From NCBI RefSeq assembly GCF_018343625.1, contig NZ_JAGYPG010000002.1, forward strand, positions 1,159,280 to 1,223,279: a stretch of 64,000 nt of DNA, in the 5' to 3' direction. Both the position numbers and the translations under genes were made by a program. Positions 42,802 through 51,942 of this stretch are shown in pieces; the stretch's first letter is position 1, and each line of letters begins with the position of its first letter. Under the pieces are notes generated by a model that did no database searches, was not told the DNA's origin, and saw nothing but the letters and a program-made list of their open reading frames with translations. Origin of the DNA: Lederbergia citri (GTDB taxonomy: Bacteria; Bacillota; Bacilli; Bacillales; Bacillaceae_C).

Positions 42802-43005
42802 TATCCAATACCCTTCTGTTACTTGATGCTTGATTTGTATGTATTCTACTAACTGTCCTATTTTCCCTTCAAGGTCATTTACTTTTTTGTAGAAGTAAAA
42901 ATTAGATTCAGAGCGCATATCCATACAATATTTTCTTCTTTCCATAAATAATCGTAAAGGGCTATAATATGTAAATGTTCCATTTTGTAGTGGGAGGAAA
43001 TTTTC

Positions 43006-43914
43006 TTGATTGCAAAAGCTTTGTTAATGGCATCTATCACAGTTTTGATTTGGGGATCTACTTTTGCAGGTATTCGTGTTAGCTTAAATGGCGGTTATTC
43101 ACCCGGCCATTTAGTCCTTGTACGTTTTTTCATCGCATCAGCTTTATTTGTCATATATGCATTATGGCCAGGAGTTAAATTCCAGTTACCTCAAAAAAAA
43201 GATCTACTAAAAATCATTTTACTTGGCTGGATCGGAATTAGTATTTATCACATTGGCGTTACATTTGGTGAACAAACCATTTCTGCCGGTACAGCGGGCA
43301 TGCTAATCGGCTCTGGTCCAATCTTCACCGCAATTATAGCAGCTATTGTTTTAAAAGAACGCTTAGGTTTATTCGGGTGGTTAGGTTTAAGTGTTGGTTT
43401 TATTGGGATTATTTTAATTACGGTGGGAACTTCGGGATCATCTTTTACAATTTCCGAAGGGGCTATTTTTGTGTTAATTTCCGCACTTGCCACTTCCGTC
43501 TTCTTTGTTTTCCAAAAGCCATTTCTTAAGCGTTATAGACCAATTGAATTGACTGCCTATTTTACATGGGCGGGAACCATTCCGTTTTTCATCTTTGCGC
43601 CTGGTGTATTCCAAACGGTTCAACATGCGACATTGGAAGCCAATCTGACGGCGATTTATGTAGGAGTTTTTCCTGGCGCCATTGCTTATGTGATGTGGGC
43701 AATTGCACTTTCATTAGGTAAAGCAAGCTCTATTACGAGCATCTTATATGTTGAACCAGCTATTGCCATCCTCGTTGCATGGATTTGGTTAAACGAATTT
43801 CCAACCACTCTTTCACTCATCGGAGGAATCGTGGCGATTTCCGGTGTTTTAATCGTAAATGTGAAAGGAAGTAAAAAGACATCGAGTAGTGAAGTTATAC
43901 CAAAAGCATCATAA
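43006..43914 (+). CDS. EamA/DMT-family transporter
   Basis: A 302-residue exporter-type protein of the drug/metabolite transporter superfamily, with ten helices in two EamA repeats (the first opening ALLMASITVLIWGSTFAGIR, the second starting near residue 150). It probably exports an amino acid or metabolite across the cytoplasmic membrane. The start is a TTG at 43006 with GGGAGG eight bases upstream; no ATG fits better. A strong bidirectional hairpin follows. Confidence 0.88.
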   Translation: MIAKALLMASITVLIWGSTFAGIRVSLNGGYSPGHLVLVRFFIASALFVIYALWPGVKFQLPQKKDLLKIILLGWIGISIYHIGVTFGEQTISAGTAGMLIGSGPIFTAIIAAIVLKERLGLFGWLGLSVGFIGIILITVGTSGSSFTISEGAIFVLISALATSVFFVFQKPFLKRYRPIELTAYFTWAGTIPFFIFAPGVFQTVQHATLEANLTAIYVGVFPGAIAYVMWAIALSLGKASSITSILYVEPAIAILVAWIWLNEFPTTLSLIGGIVAISGVLIVNVKGSKKTSSSEVIPKAS

Positions 43915-43922
43915 TAAAAAGC

Positions 43923-43954
43923 AAGCCCAAGGATTAATATCCTTGGGCTTTTGT
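43923..43954. terminator. Bidirectional terminator between EamA and chemoreceptor genes
   Basis: AAGCCCAAGGAT pairs with ATCCTTGGGCTT around a four-base loop, with T-runs on both strands. Confidence 0.9.
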
Positions 43955-43968
43955 TTAAATTATTGGTG

Positions 43969-45666
43969 TTATTTAAGAACAAAGCGATGGACCAAACCAT
44001 TTAAGTTCTCTGCTAACTTAGACAGATCACTAGACCTATTTGCCACTTCTTTCATCGTACTGCTGATTTGTTCAGATGAAGCAGACGTTTGCTCCACTCC
44101 AGCAGCTGATTCTTCAGAGATTGCTGCAATTTCTGTAATAGATTCGTTCATTTTTTTACTACTGTTAGCTATGTTTAAGATATTTTCGGAGACAACTTGA
44201 ATGTTATTTGTCATCTCTGTAACAGCATTGCTAATTCCGGAAAAAGTTTTTTGTGTTGCTTCAATTTGGCTCGTTCCGTGTGTAACTTCCTTATAACCTT
44301 CTTCTAGAGAATCTGCAACTAAACTAGATTCATTTTGAATTCCATTCACGATGGCAGTAATATTTGATATAGACGCAGATACTTGTTCTGCCAGTTTACG
44401 AACTTCATCTGCTACTACTGCAAAACCTCTACCATGTTCCCCCGCTCTTGCCGCTTCAATTGCCGCGTTTAAAGCTAGTAAATTCGTTTGATCGGCAATC
44501 TCTTGAATCACAGAAACCAACTTAGAAATTTCTTGGGATTTTCCATCTAGACCCTTTACCATAGCAACGGCTTCATGAACAATTTCATCAATCTTGGCCA
44601 TTTGCTGACTAGAAGCCTGCATTAATTGACTCCCTTCGCTTGTCATATGCAACACATCAGCGGAAGCCTTCTGTATACGTTCTCCGTTATCATTAGCCTC
44701 TTGGACTGTAGTAGAAAAAGATACCATAATGGATGCCAACTCACTAGCACTTGTAGCTTGAGTTTCGGTTCCATTGGCTACTTCATGCATGGTGGCTGAT
44801 ATTTGTTGAGAACCAGCATTAACGTCGTTTGCTGATAGAGACAACTCCTCACTTTGTCTCGCAATGGAATCAGAAACATAGTTAATTTGACTAATTAAAT
44901 CACGTATATTCTTATTCATGTCATTTGTAGAGATAACAAGATCGGCAATTTCGTCTCGTGATTTCGTAGTTAACGGCTCATGACTGAGATTCCCGCTTGA
45001 AATCAACTTCATTCGTTCCATCACTTTTTTTATTGGGGTTGTTATGATTGTAGAAGTAATGAGTGCTGCCGCTATACTAACGATTATAACTAATGCAATA
45101 GCAATGGATACGACATAAAGAGTCCCATTTCCATTATCGATAATGCTTTTACCTTGATTTTGAATGAGTGTCTCTGTATCTGCTGCTATCTTCTCAAAAC
45201 CTTCCATAATATTACGGGCTTCCTTTGACGATATTGCAAGGTTTAAGATAGCTTGGTCTTTATTGCCTTTTTCAAATTCTTCAAATACATCACTTATAAC
45301 ATGTTCTCTCCACGATTCAGAACGCTGAATAAGTTCCTCGTATTCAGCGGAAGCACCTAACTCTTTAGCAATCTTTTCATAATGCTGAGCTTTTTTTGTT
45401 TCGTCTTCAAATATATCCTTATAGTCATTATAACCAAATACTACATATCCACTGGCCAAGCCTATACTATTGGCCATTCTAGTAGCCATTTGTTCATCTG
45501 CAATCAATAATTGAAGATCCTTACTAACGATGTTTTTAGTAGAGTTGTTTACACTGAAAACTGATATAAAATTATAGGCTCCAAAGGCTACGAATAGTAG
45601 AATGACAAGAAAAAACCCAACCAAAATCTTCATTTTTAAGCTTTTAAAATTGAACAAATTCTTCAT
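43969..45666 (-). CDS. Methyl-accepting chemotaxis protein
   Basis: A 565-residue chemoreceptor. Membrane helices lie near residues 12-32 and 185-208, flanking a four-helix-bundle sensor domain. A HAMP domain follows ([20 protein letters not shown]). The cytoplasmic coiled coil carries the invariant tip [20 protein letters not shown] then [20 protein letters not shown], which docks CheA and CheW. The ATG at 45666 is chosen because GAGGAG lies just upstream. A c-di-GMP-I riboswitch and terminator precede it, so its synthesis should respond to the motile/sessile second messenger. The ligand is unknown. Confidence 0.93.
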   Translation of the reverse strand: MKNLFNFKSLKMKILVGFFLVILLFVAFGAYNFISVFSVNNSTKNIVSKDLQLLIADEQMATRMANSIGLASGYVVFGYNDYKDIFEDETKKAQHYEKIAKELGASAEYEELIQRSESWREHVISDVFEEFEKGNKDQAILNLAISSKEARNIMEGFEKIAADTETLIQNQGKSIIDNGNGTLYVVSIAIALVIIVSIAAALITSTIITTPIKKVMERMKLISSGNLSHEPLTTKSRDEIADLVISTNDMNKNIRDLISQINYVSDSIARQSEELSLSANDVNAGSQQISATMHEVANGTETQATSASELASIMVSFSTTVQEANDNGERIQKASADVLHMTSEGSQLMQASSQQMAKIDEIVHEAVAMVKGLDGKSQEISKLVSVIQEIADQTNLLALNAAIEAARAGEHGRGFAVVADEVRKLAEQVSASISNITAIVNGIQNESSLVADSLEEGYKEVTHGTSQIEATQKTFSGISNAVTEMTNNIQVVSENILNIANSSKKMNESITEIAAISEESAAGVEQTSASSEQISSTMKEVANRSSDLSKLAENLNGLVHRFVLK

Positions 45667-45794
45667 GTTTCTCCTCATTCCCTAAAATATATAGTGTGTT
45701 ACCTTTTATTAAGATGGATATGTATTAGTAACCGCTTCCATATAACAATGTAGTTATACTATCTTACTCCTAATCAGCGTCCCTCTCTTCTTAT

Positions 45795-45828
45795 AAAAAA
45801 TAGCTATTCTATAGACATAGAATAGCCA
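45795..45828 (-). terminator. Terminator after the c-di-GMP riboswitch
   Basis: A 12-bp stem (TAGCTATTCTAT with ATAGAATAGCCA, with G-T and end mismatch) and four-base loop, followed by TTTTTT on the minus strand, between the aptamer and the chemoreceptor gene. Confidence 0.75.
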
Positions 45829-45854
45829 TAGGATTTTCAAAAAAATAAAATGAT

Positions 45855-45940
45855 GACCAGTGAATCATAGTTTTTAAGATTGAACCCAAAAACCTTTAGA
45901 CCCTTAGCTTTGCGTCGTATTTTTTCAAATAATGCCTTTT
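45855..45940 (-). promoter_or_regulatory. c-di-GMP-I (GEMM) riboswitch
   Basis: On the minus strand the conserved core GACGCAAAGC is followed by GGGTCTAAAGG, then a hairpin GTTTTT...AAAAAC leading into CTATGATT, which corresponds to the CTACGAT element of the GEMM class. A 5' AAGGCA segment provides the first strand. The order matches type I c-di-GMP aptamers. It lies upstream of a terminator and a chemoreceptor, the best-known target class of these switches. Confidence 0.82.
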
Positions 45941-46065
45941 ATTTATATGATAAACTACCTGGTACTTTTATCTTATCTCACCATTTTCCAATATTCAACA
46001 AAATTCTTCTAATATTTTTTATTTATGGCAAATTTTGTATACACAAAGGTAACTTTACATAGACA

Positions 46066-46446
46066 TCAGCTAGGAAGATTCAATTGCCACGAAACACCAA
46101 ATTTATCATTTACCCATCCAAATTTCTTGCTAAATCCATAATCACCTATAGGCATTAAGACGCCTCCACCATCGGATAATTTTTCAAATAGTTCATCGAT
46201 TTCTTTTTCAGTATCGCATGTAATAAAGATAGACAATGATGGTGTAAACGTAAAATCATGTTTAATATCGCTGTCAATACACATGAATTCTTGGCCATTT
46301 ATCGTAAAAGTAGCTTTCATGACACTACCTTCCGTACCTCCACGAGTTAAACTTGTAATTTCAGAATCCTCAAAAATAGATATGTAAAAATTTATTGCTT
46401 CTTCCGCATTCCCCTGGAACATTAAAAATGGAGTAGCTTTTGACAT
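46066..46446 (-). CDS. VOC-family (PhnB-like) protein
   Basis: A 126-residue vicinal-oxygen-chelate protein of the PhnB/YjbR-type group (TPFLMFQGNAEEAINFYISI at the N terminus, then GWVNDKFGVSWQLNLP at the end). Such proteins are dimeric cytoplasmic glyoxalase relatives, and the name 3-demethylubiquinone methyltransferase sometimes given to them is misleading. The start at 46446 follows AAAGGTG by six bases. It stands alone. Confidence 0.82.
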   Translation of the reverse strand: MSKATPFLMFQGNAEEAINFYISIFEDSEITSLTRGGTEGSVMKATFTINGQEFMCIDSDIKHDFTFTPSLSIFITCDTEKEIDELFEKLSDGGGVLMPIGDYGFSKKFGWVNDKFGVSWQLNLPS

Positions 46447-46535
46447 GTTCATCACCTTTTCAATTCGATATTTTCTTTTAATAATTTCCACTCATTATTT
46501 TCTTTTCTCCAAACAAGCATACATTATACCTAGAT

Positions 46536-46991
46536 TTAACTAATCTCATAACACAACCATTCCGATTGTTTGCCGCCCATTTTGTTGTAGAGGGATTGAG
46601 CTGCGATATTATCTTTTGCCGTCTCCCATGTCATAGATGAAAAATCATTTTTCCGAATGTAGTCCAAGCATGTTTCGAATAGCTTTTCGCCGATTTTTTT
46701 CCCTCTTTCTTGCGGGGCGACAAATAAATCATTTAGAATTGCCTGCCTTTTTACTTTTAACGTACTAAACGTAAAGTACAGAGTAGCAAACCCTACTACT
46801 TGTCCATTTTCTTCAGCTACAAACTGCAGACCACTTATAGGATTATCCAATAAGTGATGAATCAGGTCCTTTAGCTCATTTTCTTTAGGATCAGGTTGTT
46901 GATAGAAATCAACAATATACTGTCTCATCAGTTTGTATAATGCATCTACGTCTTCCTTTGATGCAGGTCGAACGATAAAATTTTCACTCAT
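46536..46991 (-). CDS. GNAT-family N-acetyltransferase
   Basis: A 151-residue acetyltransferase with the typical order: FIVRPASKEDVDALYKLM, the central beta strand VVGFATLYFTFST, and the acetyl-CoA loop APQERGKKIGEKLFE, then NIAAQSLYNKMGG. It transfers an acetyl group to an unknown amine, possibly diamines or amino sugars. The start is the ATG at 46991 with GGAGG six to seven bases upstream. Confidence 0.92.
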   Translation of the reverse strand: MSENFIVRPASKEDVDALYKLMRQYIVDFYQQPDPKENELKDLIHHLLDNPISGLQFVAEENGQVVGFATLYFTFSTLKVKRQAILNDLFVAPQERGKKIGEKLFETCLDYIRKNDFSSMTWETAKDNIAAQSLYNKMGGKQSEWLCYEIS

Positions 46992-47065
46992 TGTTGACTC
47001 CTCCATGAATGGGAATTTATTTAATTATAACATTTATCATTCATGGATTTTTGAGAACATTCATA

Positions 47066-47091
47066 TGAAAAAAGCAATCCAAATTGCTTTT
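47066..47091 (-). terminator. Intrinsic terminator of the heptad-repeat gene
   Basis: AAAAGCAAT pairs with ATTGCTTTT around a four-base loop, followed by a T-run on the minus strand, about 60 bp after the stop. Confidence 0.7.
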
Positions 47092-47153
47092 GATACAGCA
47101 TATAAGGGATTTGATTTGTTGAGTAAAGGTGGGGTAATTTCCTAAGGGGTGCA

Positions 47154-47564
47154 CTAACCAAGTTTAATTTTCATGATTTCCCGATCATGTTCGGAAATTT
47201 TTCGATCAAAATACTGCAAATCAACGGTTGTAACCATTGTACTTTTAATCGCTTCAATGTCTTTAGTATTCTTATCGACCTTACCAGATAGTTCATTTAA
47301 TTTAGCATTGGTTGCTGCAACGTTTTTGATTAGTTGGTGAAGTAAGTCGCCGTGGCTTTTTAGTTGTTCATCGTGATGTTTAAGAATTTGGCTATGACTA
47401 GTAAGCATTTCTGTATGGCTATTCAACATTTCACTGTGGCTAGTAAGAATCTCTGTGTGGCTATTAAGAATTTCGCTATGGTTATAGAGTATTTTACTAT
47501 GTTCGTTAAGCTTGTCCTCGATCTTGTCCAACTTTTGTATAATTATGTCTATTTTTCTCTCCAT
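47154..47564 (-). CDS. Coiled-coil protein with eight histidine-containing heptads
   Basis: A 136-residue, soluble, almost wholly coiled-coil protein. Between residues 22 and 77 a histidine occurs exactly every seven residues (22, 29, 36, 43, 50, 57, 64, 71), in units such as HSEILNS and HTEILTS. Leucine falls at one core position and histidine at the other. The final third (KNVAATNAKLNELSGKV...) has ordinary heptads. Similar short tandem-heptad proteins are common in Bacillus, but their function is unknown. AGGAGGG precedes the ATG. The stacked histidines could make the coil sensitive to pH or metal. Confidence 0.8.
   Translation of the reverse strand: MERKIDIIIQKLDKIEDKLNEHSKILYNHSEILNSHTEILTSHSEMLNSHTEMLTSHSQILKHHDEQLKSHGDLLHQLIKNVAATNAKLNELSGKVDKNTKDIEAIKSTMVTTVDLQYFDRKISEHDREIMKIKLG
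47334..47501 (-). repeat. 42-bp tandem repeat inside the coiled-coil gene
   Basis: The gene's repeat region is built from 21-bp heptad units that alternate in pairs (HSEILNS then HTEILTS), giving a degenerate 42-bp tandem repeat. Such arrays can change copy number by slippage without breaking the frame. Confidence 0.75.
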
Positions 47565-47868
47565 CTCTTTTCCCTCCTCTCATATTAAATTTATTCTATC
47601 ATATTACATTTTAAATACTATTAGATCATAAATAAGGAAACCCCATACAATGTTTCCTTGTGTCGCCAGTAATACTCAAAATGTCGCTTTTGCTTCAGAA
47701 AAACAGATGGCATCAATGGAGGTAATTTCTTCATCAGCTCCGCTTTATCTTAAATGGCAGAGGATTTAGCTTAGAGTTAAATTGCTAATTATATTCATTC
47801 ACATTCTGTATTTATAAGAGAAACAGCTCGCCTTCCTAACTAAGGAGCGAGCTGTTTTAATTATTATT
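47565..47868. other. Intergenic region between coiled-coil and rRNA methyltransferase genes
   Basis: It contains an 8-bp hairpin (AAGGAAAC/GTTTCCTT, 47634-47659) of unclear role and the rlmCD terminator at its right end. No gene or known RNA is seen. Confidence 0.4.
47821..47857 (-). terminator. Intrinsic terminator of the rRNA methyltransferase gene
   Basis: AAACAGCTCG pairs with CGAGCTGTTT, with an inner CCTT/AAGG pairing, followed by TTTCTCTTAT on the minus strand. Confidence 0.75.
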
Positions 47869-49257
47869 TTAGTTAGACGTAAGCAGTGCCACACACTCCA
47901 CATGAAACGTATGAGGAAATAGGTCAACTGGTTGAACAACTTCTAATTTATATCCAAAAGGAAGAAGTTCTTTTATATCTGTTGCGAACGTATCCGGATT
48001 ACAAGATACATAAACGATGCGTTCTGGTTTGGAACGACCAATTCTTCTCATCACTTTTCCACCTGCTCCAGAACGTGGTGGGTCAAGCAGTAATAACTCA
48101 GGTTTTCCGAAAGTCTCTAGTACTTGGTCGATTCCTAATCTAGCATCCTTTGCTAAAAAGTATGTGTTGGAAATGCCATTGTCTTCTGCGTTGCATTTTG
48201 CAGATTCAATGGAAGTTTCGACAATTTCAATTCCAGCAAGTTTATCTACTCGACTTGCAAATGGTAATGAGAAAGTACCCACTCCGCAAAAGAGATCTAT
48301 CATCTTCTCTGTTCTCTTCGGTTCACCCATTTCTAACGCAAGTTCAACTAATTTTTGCGCTTGGGTTGGATTCGTTTGGAAAAATGTATCAAACCAGAGA
48401 CGGTAGCGGTATCCGACCAACTCATCATAGATGAAATCACGACCTGCTAATATATGTGTTTTTTCTGCTTGAGTCCTGTCTGCCCATTGTGTATTTTCAA
48501 GCCATAACAGGCTCTTAACTTGTGGAAATTTCTGCTCAATTTTTTCAGTTAAATCGTTCACCGCTTTTTCAAGTTTCCCTACAGGAGCCTCCGTAGCAAA
48601 CAGCGCCAACATCATTTCCCCTGTCGCGAAGGATTGGCGCACCATTAAATGACGAAGCAAGCCTTCATGGGCATCCTTATCGTATCCACTTATTTCGTGT
48701 TCAAGTGCCCATTTCGCGACTTCCATTGCCGCTTCCACCATGTCTTTCCCAGCAATGAGACAAGTTTCCAATGAAATAATACTACGGAAATTTCCTTGTT
48801 CATGTAAACCTAGAGTGCCATCTGGAGCGAAAGTAAACTCCATTTTATTACGGTAATGCCAAGGATCATCCATTCCAATCGTATCTCGGACAAGGGCTGG
48901 ATCAAACCCTTGAACTTCAATCGCTTGTTTGACATGATTCGTTTTTTGTTTCAATTGACCTGAATAATCCCAGTGCTGCCAAACACAGCCCCCACAAAGT
49001 TCAAAATGAGGACATGACGGTTTGATTCTTTCAGAATGAACCTCTAATATTTCTTCCGGCTTCGCTTTCCATCTTCTTACCCACGGTCGCTCCACCGTTA
49101 CACGTACTTTTTCACCTGGAAGAGTGTATGGAATCGTCAGCTTTAGTTTCTTCGGATTTCCATGCTCGTTCTCTCGCCAAACGACCGCCTGCCCCGAGCC
49201 TTTCGCATCCAATTGGCGAATATCGGCAATGAAGCTCTCTCCTTTTATGTTTGTCAT
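47869..49257 (-). CDS. rlmCD: 23S rRNA (uracil-C5)-methyltransferase, RlmCD/RumA type
   Basis: A 462-residue SAM-dependent enzyme that makes 5-methyluridine in 23S rRNA (B. subtilis RlmCD/YefA modifies two uridines). An N-terminal TRAM domain (residues 5-65) is followed by the 4Fe-4S cysteines CPHFELCGGCVWQH. The SAM-binding motif is DLFCGVGTFSLPFA, then LLLDPPRSGAG, and the catalytic cysteine is in VYVSCNPDTFATD. AGGAGGG precedes the ATG. The gene stands alone with its own terminator. Whether it modifies one or both uridines cannot be read from the sequence. Confidence 0.93.
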   Translation of the reverse strand: MTNIKGESFIADIRQLDAKGSGQAVVWRENEHGNPKKLKLTIPYTLPGEKVRVTVERPWVRRWKAKPEEILEVHSERIKPSCPHFELCGGCVWQHWDYSGQLKQKTNHVKQAIEVQGFDPALVRDTIGMDDPWHYRNKMEFTFAPDGTLGLHEQGNFRSIISLETCLIAGKDMVEAAMEVAKWALEHEISGYDKDAHEGLLRHLMVRQSFATGEMMLALFATEAPVGKLEKAVNDLTEKIEQKFPQVKSLLWLENTQWADRTQAEKTHILAGRDFIYDELVGYRYRLWFDTFFQTNPTQAQKLVELALEMGEPKRTEKMIDLFCGVGTFSLPFASRVDKLAGIEIVETSIESAKCNAEDNGISNTYFLAKDARLGIDQVLETFGKPELLLLDPPRSGAGGKVMRRIGRSKPERIVYVSCNPDTFATDIKELLPFGYKLEVVQPVDLFPHTFHVECVALLTSN

Positions 49258-49427
49258 GTTGGTCCCTCCTAAAAAGTTCCGTCTATATCAAATGATAAGC
49301 TCATGTATCTTTTTTCAACATACTTACCTATTATAACGGAACTATGTCGGAGTGGGAATATGGGAGAAATGATTGCCATCGAGATGTTGGCTTTCGTTCT
49401 TTACTATTTCTATGGCTCGATCAATAT

Positions 49428-50309
49428 TCATTGATACCCTTTCCCGTTTATCCATAGAGCTTGATTATCTTTTAACGCATCTAAAAAGGAAACAATCAAC
49501 GCCGCTAACCAACCTAGTAGAGCAATGACCGCAAGAATAGGCAATACACTCATTTCAAATATTGTACGTCCGAGAAATGTTTGAATGCCGATTAATAAAA
49601 TAGAAATCATCCAAGAAACGCTGCCTACATGTATAAGAACCCGAGCTCGCTTCGAGTCAATCTTTGCTTTTTCAGTTAACCATCCCAATATAGGAAGTGT
49701 CTGGAGAGCGTGGAATCCTAATCCATGTAGAACGATAAAATTCCCAGCCGCTCCCGTATATCGGCTTTGAAGTACGGACATACAAATGCCTGCGGCGAAA
49801 GAAACCATTGTGGAGAGAAATGCATATCGAATACTGAGAGTAAGGAATGGATATTGCTCTTCATCCCTTCTTCGGAAAAAAGAAATAGCAACGATAATAG
49901 TCAAAGTAATTAGCACTAAAGACATTATTCCGAAGAACGTCCCGAATAAAACATCGGTCGTAGTCCCCACCTGTGTGTATCTGGGATTAATACCTCGAAA
50001 ATGCTGTATCGTTTCTATCCCATATCCGATTAAAACTGTAAAAACAAAACCCCAACGAATCCTTTTTCTACCTCTCGGGCTTAATCCAGATACTTGTAAT
50101 AAGACTGCAATGGATAAGATAAAAATAGCAATGGCTGCATTAAAAGAAAACGCACTTTCCACGTTTCCTTCTGGAAGAATAATCCCCCCAAATAAAGCAA
50201 CATAAACGGCACAAATTGCAGCAAGCACAAAACCCATCATACCCATAATGACCAATAGCTTTTCTTTCGCAAACAATAAAATAAGAGATTTTGATGCAGC
50301 TTTCATCAT
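49428..50309 (-). CDS. Unrecognised polytopic membrane protein under TetR control
   Basis: A protein of about 293 residues with eight or so membrane helices and short loops. A conserved-looking stretch (GYGIETIQHFRGINPRYTQV) follows the third helix. I cannot name a family. Either of two adjacent ATGs (50309 or 50306) may be the start, after AAAGGAAG. The palindrome at 50335-50356 lies in its leader and is identical in half-sites to one before the adjacent TetR gene, so repression by that TetR protein is likely. Confidence 0.7.
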   Translation of the reverse strand: MMKAASKSLILLFAKEKLLVIMGMMGFVLAAICAVYVALFGGIILPEGNVESAFSFNAAIAIFILSIAVLLQVSGLSPRGRKRIRWGFVFTVLIGYGIETIQHFRGINPRYTQVGTTTDVLFGTFFGIMSLVLITLTIIVAISFFRRRDEEQYPFLTLSIRYAFLSTMVSFAAGICMSVLQSRYTGAAGNFIVLHGLGFHALQTLPILGWLTEKAKIDSKRARVLIHVGSVSWMISILLIGIQTFLGRTIFEMSVLPILAVIALLGWLAALIVSFLDALKDNQALWINGKGYQ

Positions 50310-50334
50310 TTTACATTCATCTTCCTTTCGATAT

Positions 50335-50356
50335 TTATTTATCAATCAATAAATAA
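50335..50356. promoter_or_regulatory. TetR operator (first copy)
   Basis: TTATTTAT and ATAAATAA flank the six-base core CAATCA. The same arms with core TAATCA occur at 50921-50942. This copy lies between the TetR stop and the membrane-protein start. Confidence 0.75.
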
Positions 50357-50396
50357 CAGAGTGTTAAAAAAGACAGATATATTCTGCCTTCTTATC

Positions 50397-50912
50397 CTAA
50401 TCAAAACAAAGCAACTGTGGTAATTCTAATACTTCCGCCACCGTAATTAAGAATCCGTTGCTTAAAAATTGACTTGCACCAGCTTCCGGATTTGGGCTGC
50501 CTGCTGTTTTTAACTTTTCAGTGACTAATTCTTGAACAATCCTAAATTTTTCCCTAACATGCTTGCGAATAACTGGTTCGGAAATTGCATGCGACTGCAT
50601 TATTAAAATGATTTCATCTTTATGCGTCTTCATCATATCCATAAATGCTTTCCCCATCGTATCCATCAATTTCTCAACTGGTGCTTCTACCTCTGAAAAA
50701 GCTTCATAAATACGCTTGGAGGCCCGATCAATAACCGCAATAAATAGTTCTTCTTTATTTTTAAAAAAATGAAAAACATACGGTTGTGTTACTCCTGCGG
50801 CTTTTGCTATTAGGGCTGTCGTTGCTTTGTAATACCCGTTTTCCGCAAAAATACCGACGGCTTTGTCTAAAATCAATTCTTTTTTATCTTCACGTACGAC
50901 TATTGTAATCAA
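50397..50912 (-). CDS. TetR-family repressor
   Basis: A TetR protein of about 171 residues with N-terminal helix-turn-helix KAAGVTQPYVFHFFKNKEEL after ILDKAVGIFAENGYYKATTA. Paired operators flank its gene, one at its own promoter and one before the downstream membrane-protein gene. The start is unclear: the first usable codon is a TTG at 50912, but the GAGG site is immediately adjacent. The next in-frame TTG comes only after 30 bases. Confidence 0.85.
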   Translation of the reverse strand: MITIVVREDKKELILDKAVGIFAENGYYKATTALIAKAAGVTQPYVFHFFKNKEELFIAVIDRASKRIYEAFSEVEAPVEKLMDTMGKAFMDMMKTHKDEIILIMQSHAISEPVIRKHVREKFRIVQELVTEKLKTAGSPNPEAGASQFLSNGFLITVAEVLELPQLLCFD

Positions 50913-50920
50913 CCTCTTTT

Positions 50921-50942
50921 TTATTTATTAATCAATAAATAA
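50921..50942. promoter_or_regulatory. TetR operator (second copy)
   Basis: TTATTTAT-TAATCA-ATAAATAA, directly upstream of the TetR gene and sharing the arms of the site at 50335-50356. Autoregulation is inferred. Confidence 0.75.
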
Positions 50943-51157
50943 ATAGTATTGAAGTTTTTTATTAGTGTCAAGCATATTTTATTTTTATTTATCAAAAGTA
51001 TATTAAACCCTTTGTCCATTAGAGTAACTATAGTGAGACTAATGTTATGGGGCTCTGCTTTCTCCATTGGGCATTTTATTTTTCTCTAAAACAGTCATTG
51101 TTTCCTTCATGATATAATTTATTTCAAGTAACCATAACAAGTTAGAAAGGACAATAA

Positions 51158-51937
51158 ATGGTGAAAAAGCTTATTTTGTTCTTTATCTCCGTAATACTAC
51201 TTATCATAAGTGGATGTTCGTCCAATAAATTAGAGGCATCAGAAAAAGACGTAGAGATAACCATATCTGCAGCAGCAAGTTTACAAGATGCATTGAATGA
51301 TATTAAACCACTCTTTGAGGAAAAAAATCCTCATATAAAAATAAACTTTAACTTTGGAGCTTCTGGTGCCCTTCAGCAACAAATTTCTCAAGGAGCACCT
51401 GTCGATCTTTTCTTTTCTGCTGCAGAAGACAAGTTTGATAAACTGATAGAAGACGGATTAATCGATCAAAAACAAGGAATCGATTTAGTTGGAAATGAAC
51501 TTGTACTAGTCATACCTGTAAATTCAAATACAGGAATTGAGTCTTTCGAAGATCTAATCAAGGCTGGACAGATTTCTATAGGGACCCCGGAATCAGTACC
51601 AGCTGGACAATATGCAAAAGAAACATTACAAAACTTGCACTTATGGGCAGATGTCGAAGGAAAAATCGTATATGCTAAAGACGTGCGGCAAGTTCTTACA
51701 TATGTAGAAACAAACAATGTTGATGCGGGTATTGTGTATAAAACAGATGCGCTCATTTCACTGAAAGTTAAAATGGTGGCAACAGCAAAAGAAAACTCTC
51801 ACGCCCCTATCATTTATCCTATTGGAGTGATTAAAAACAGTCGTAATCCAATAGAAGCAAAACGATTCTACGAATTTCTTCAGAACGAATCGTCTATTGA
51901 TATTTTCGAAAAGTATGGATTTAAAGGACTGAAATAA
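51158..51937 (+). CDS. modA: Molybdate-binding lipoprotein ModA
   Basis: A 259-residue molybdate/tungstate ABC substrate-binding protein. Signal peptide with lipobox IISGC; mature part SSNKLEASEKDVEITISAAA then SLQDALNDIKPLFEE, and SGALQQQISQGAPVDLFFSA, the family's oxyanion-binding pattern. It captures molybdate outside the cell. AAAGGAC lies just upstream of the ATG. The permease gene starts five bases after its stop. No ModC ATPase gene follows. Confidence 0.93.
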   Translation: MVKKLILFFISVILLIISGCSSNKLEASEKDVEITISAAASLQDALNDIKPLFEEKNPHIKINFNFGASGALQQQISQGAPVDLFFSAAEDKFDKLIEDGLIDQKQGIDLVGNELVLVIPVNSNTGIESFEDLIKAGQISIGTPESVPAGQYAKETLQNLHLWADVEGKIVYAKDVRQVLTYVETNNVDAGIVYKTDALISLKVKMVATAKENSHAPIIYPIGVIKNSRNPIEAKRFYEFLQNESSIDIFEKYGFKGLK

Positions 51938-51942
51938 TTAAA

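Noticed and set aside
45880..46062. 60-codon plus-strand open frame
   Set aside because: It overlaps the c-di-GMP riboswitch in antisense and has no ribosome binding site.
47634..47659. Hairpin AAGGAAAC/GTTTCCTT as a terminator
   Set aside because: It has no adjacent gene end on either strand and only a weak T-run, so no role is assigned.
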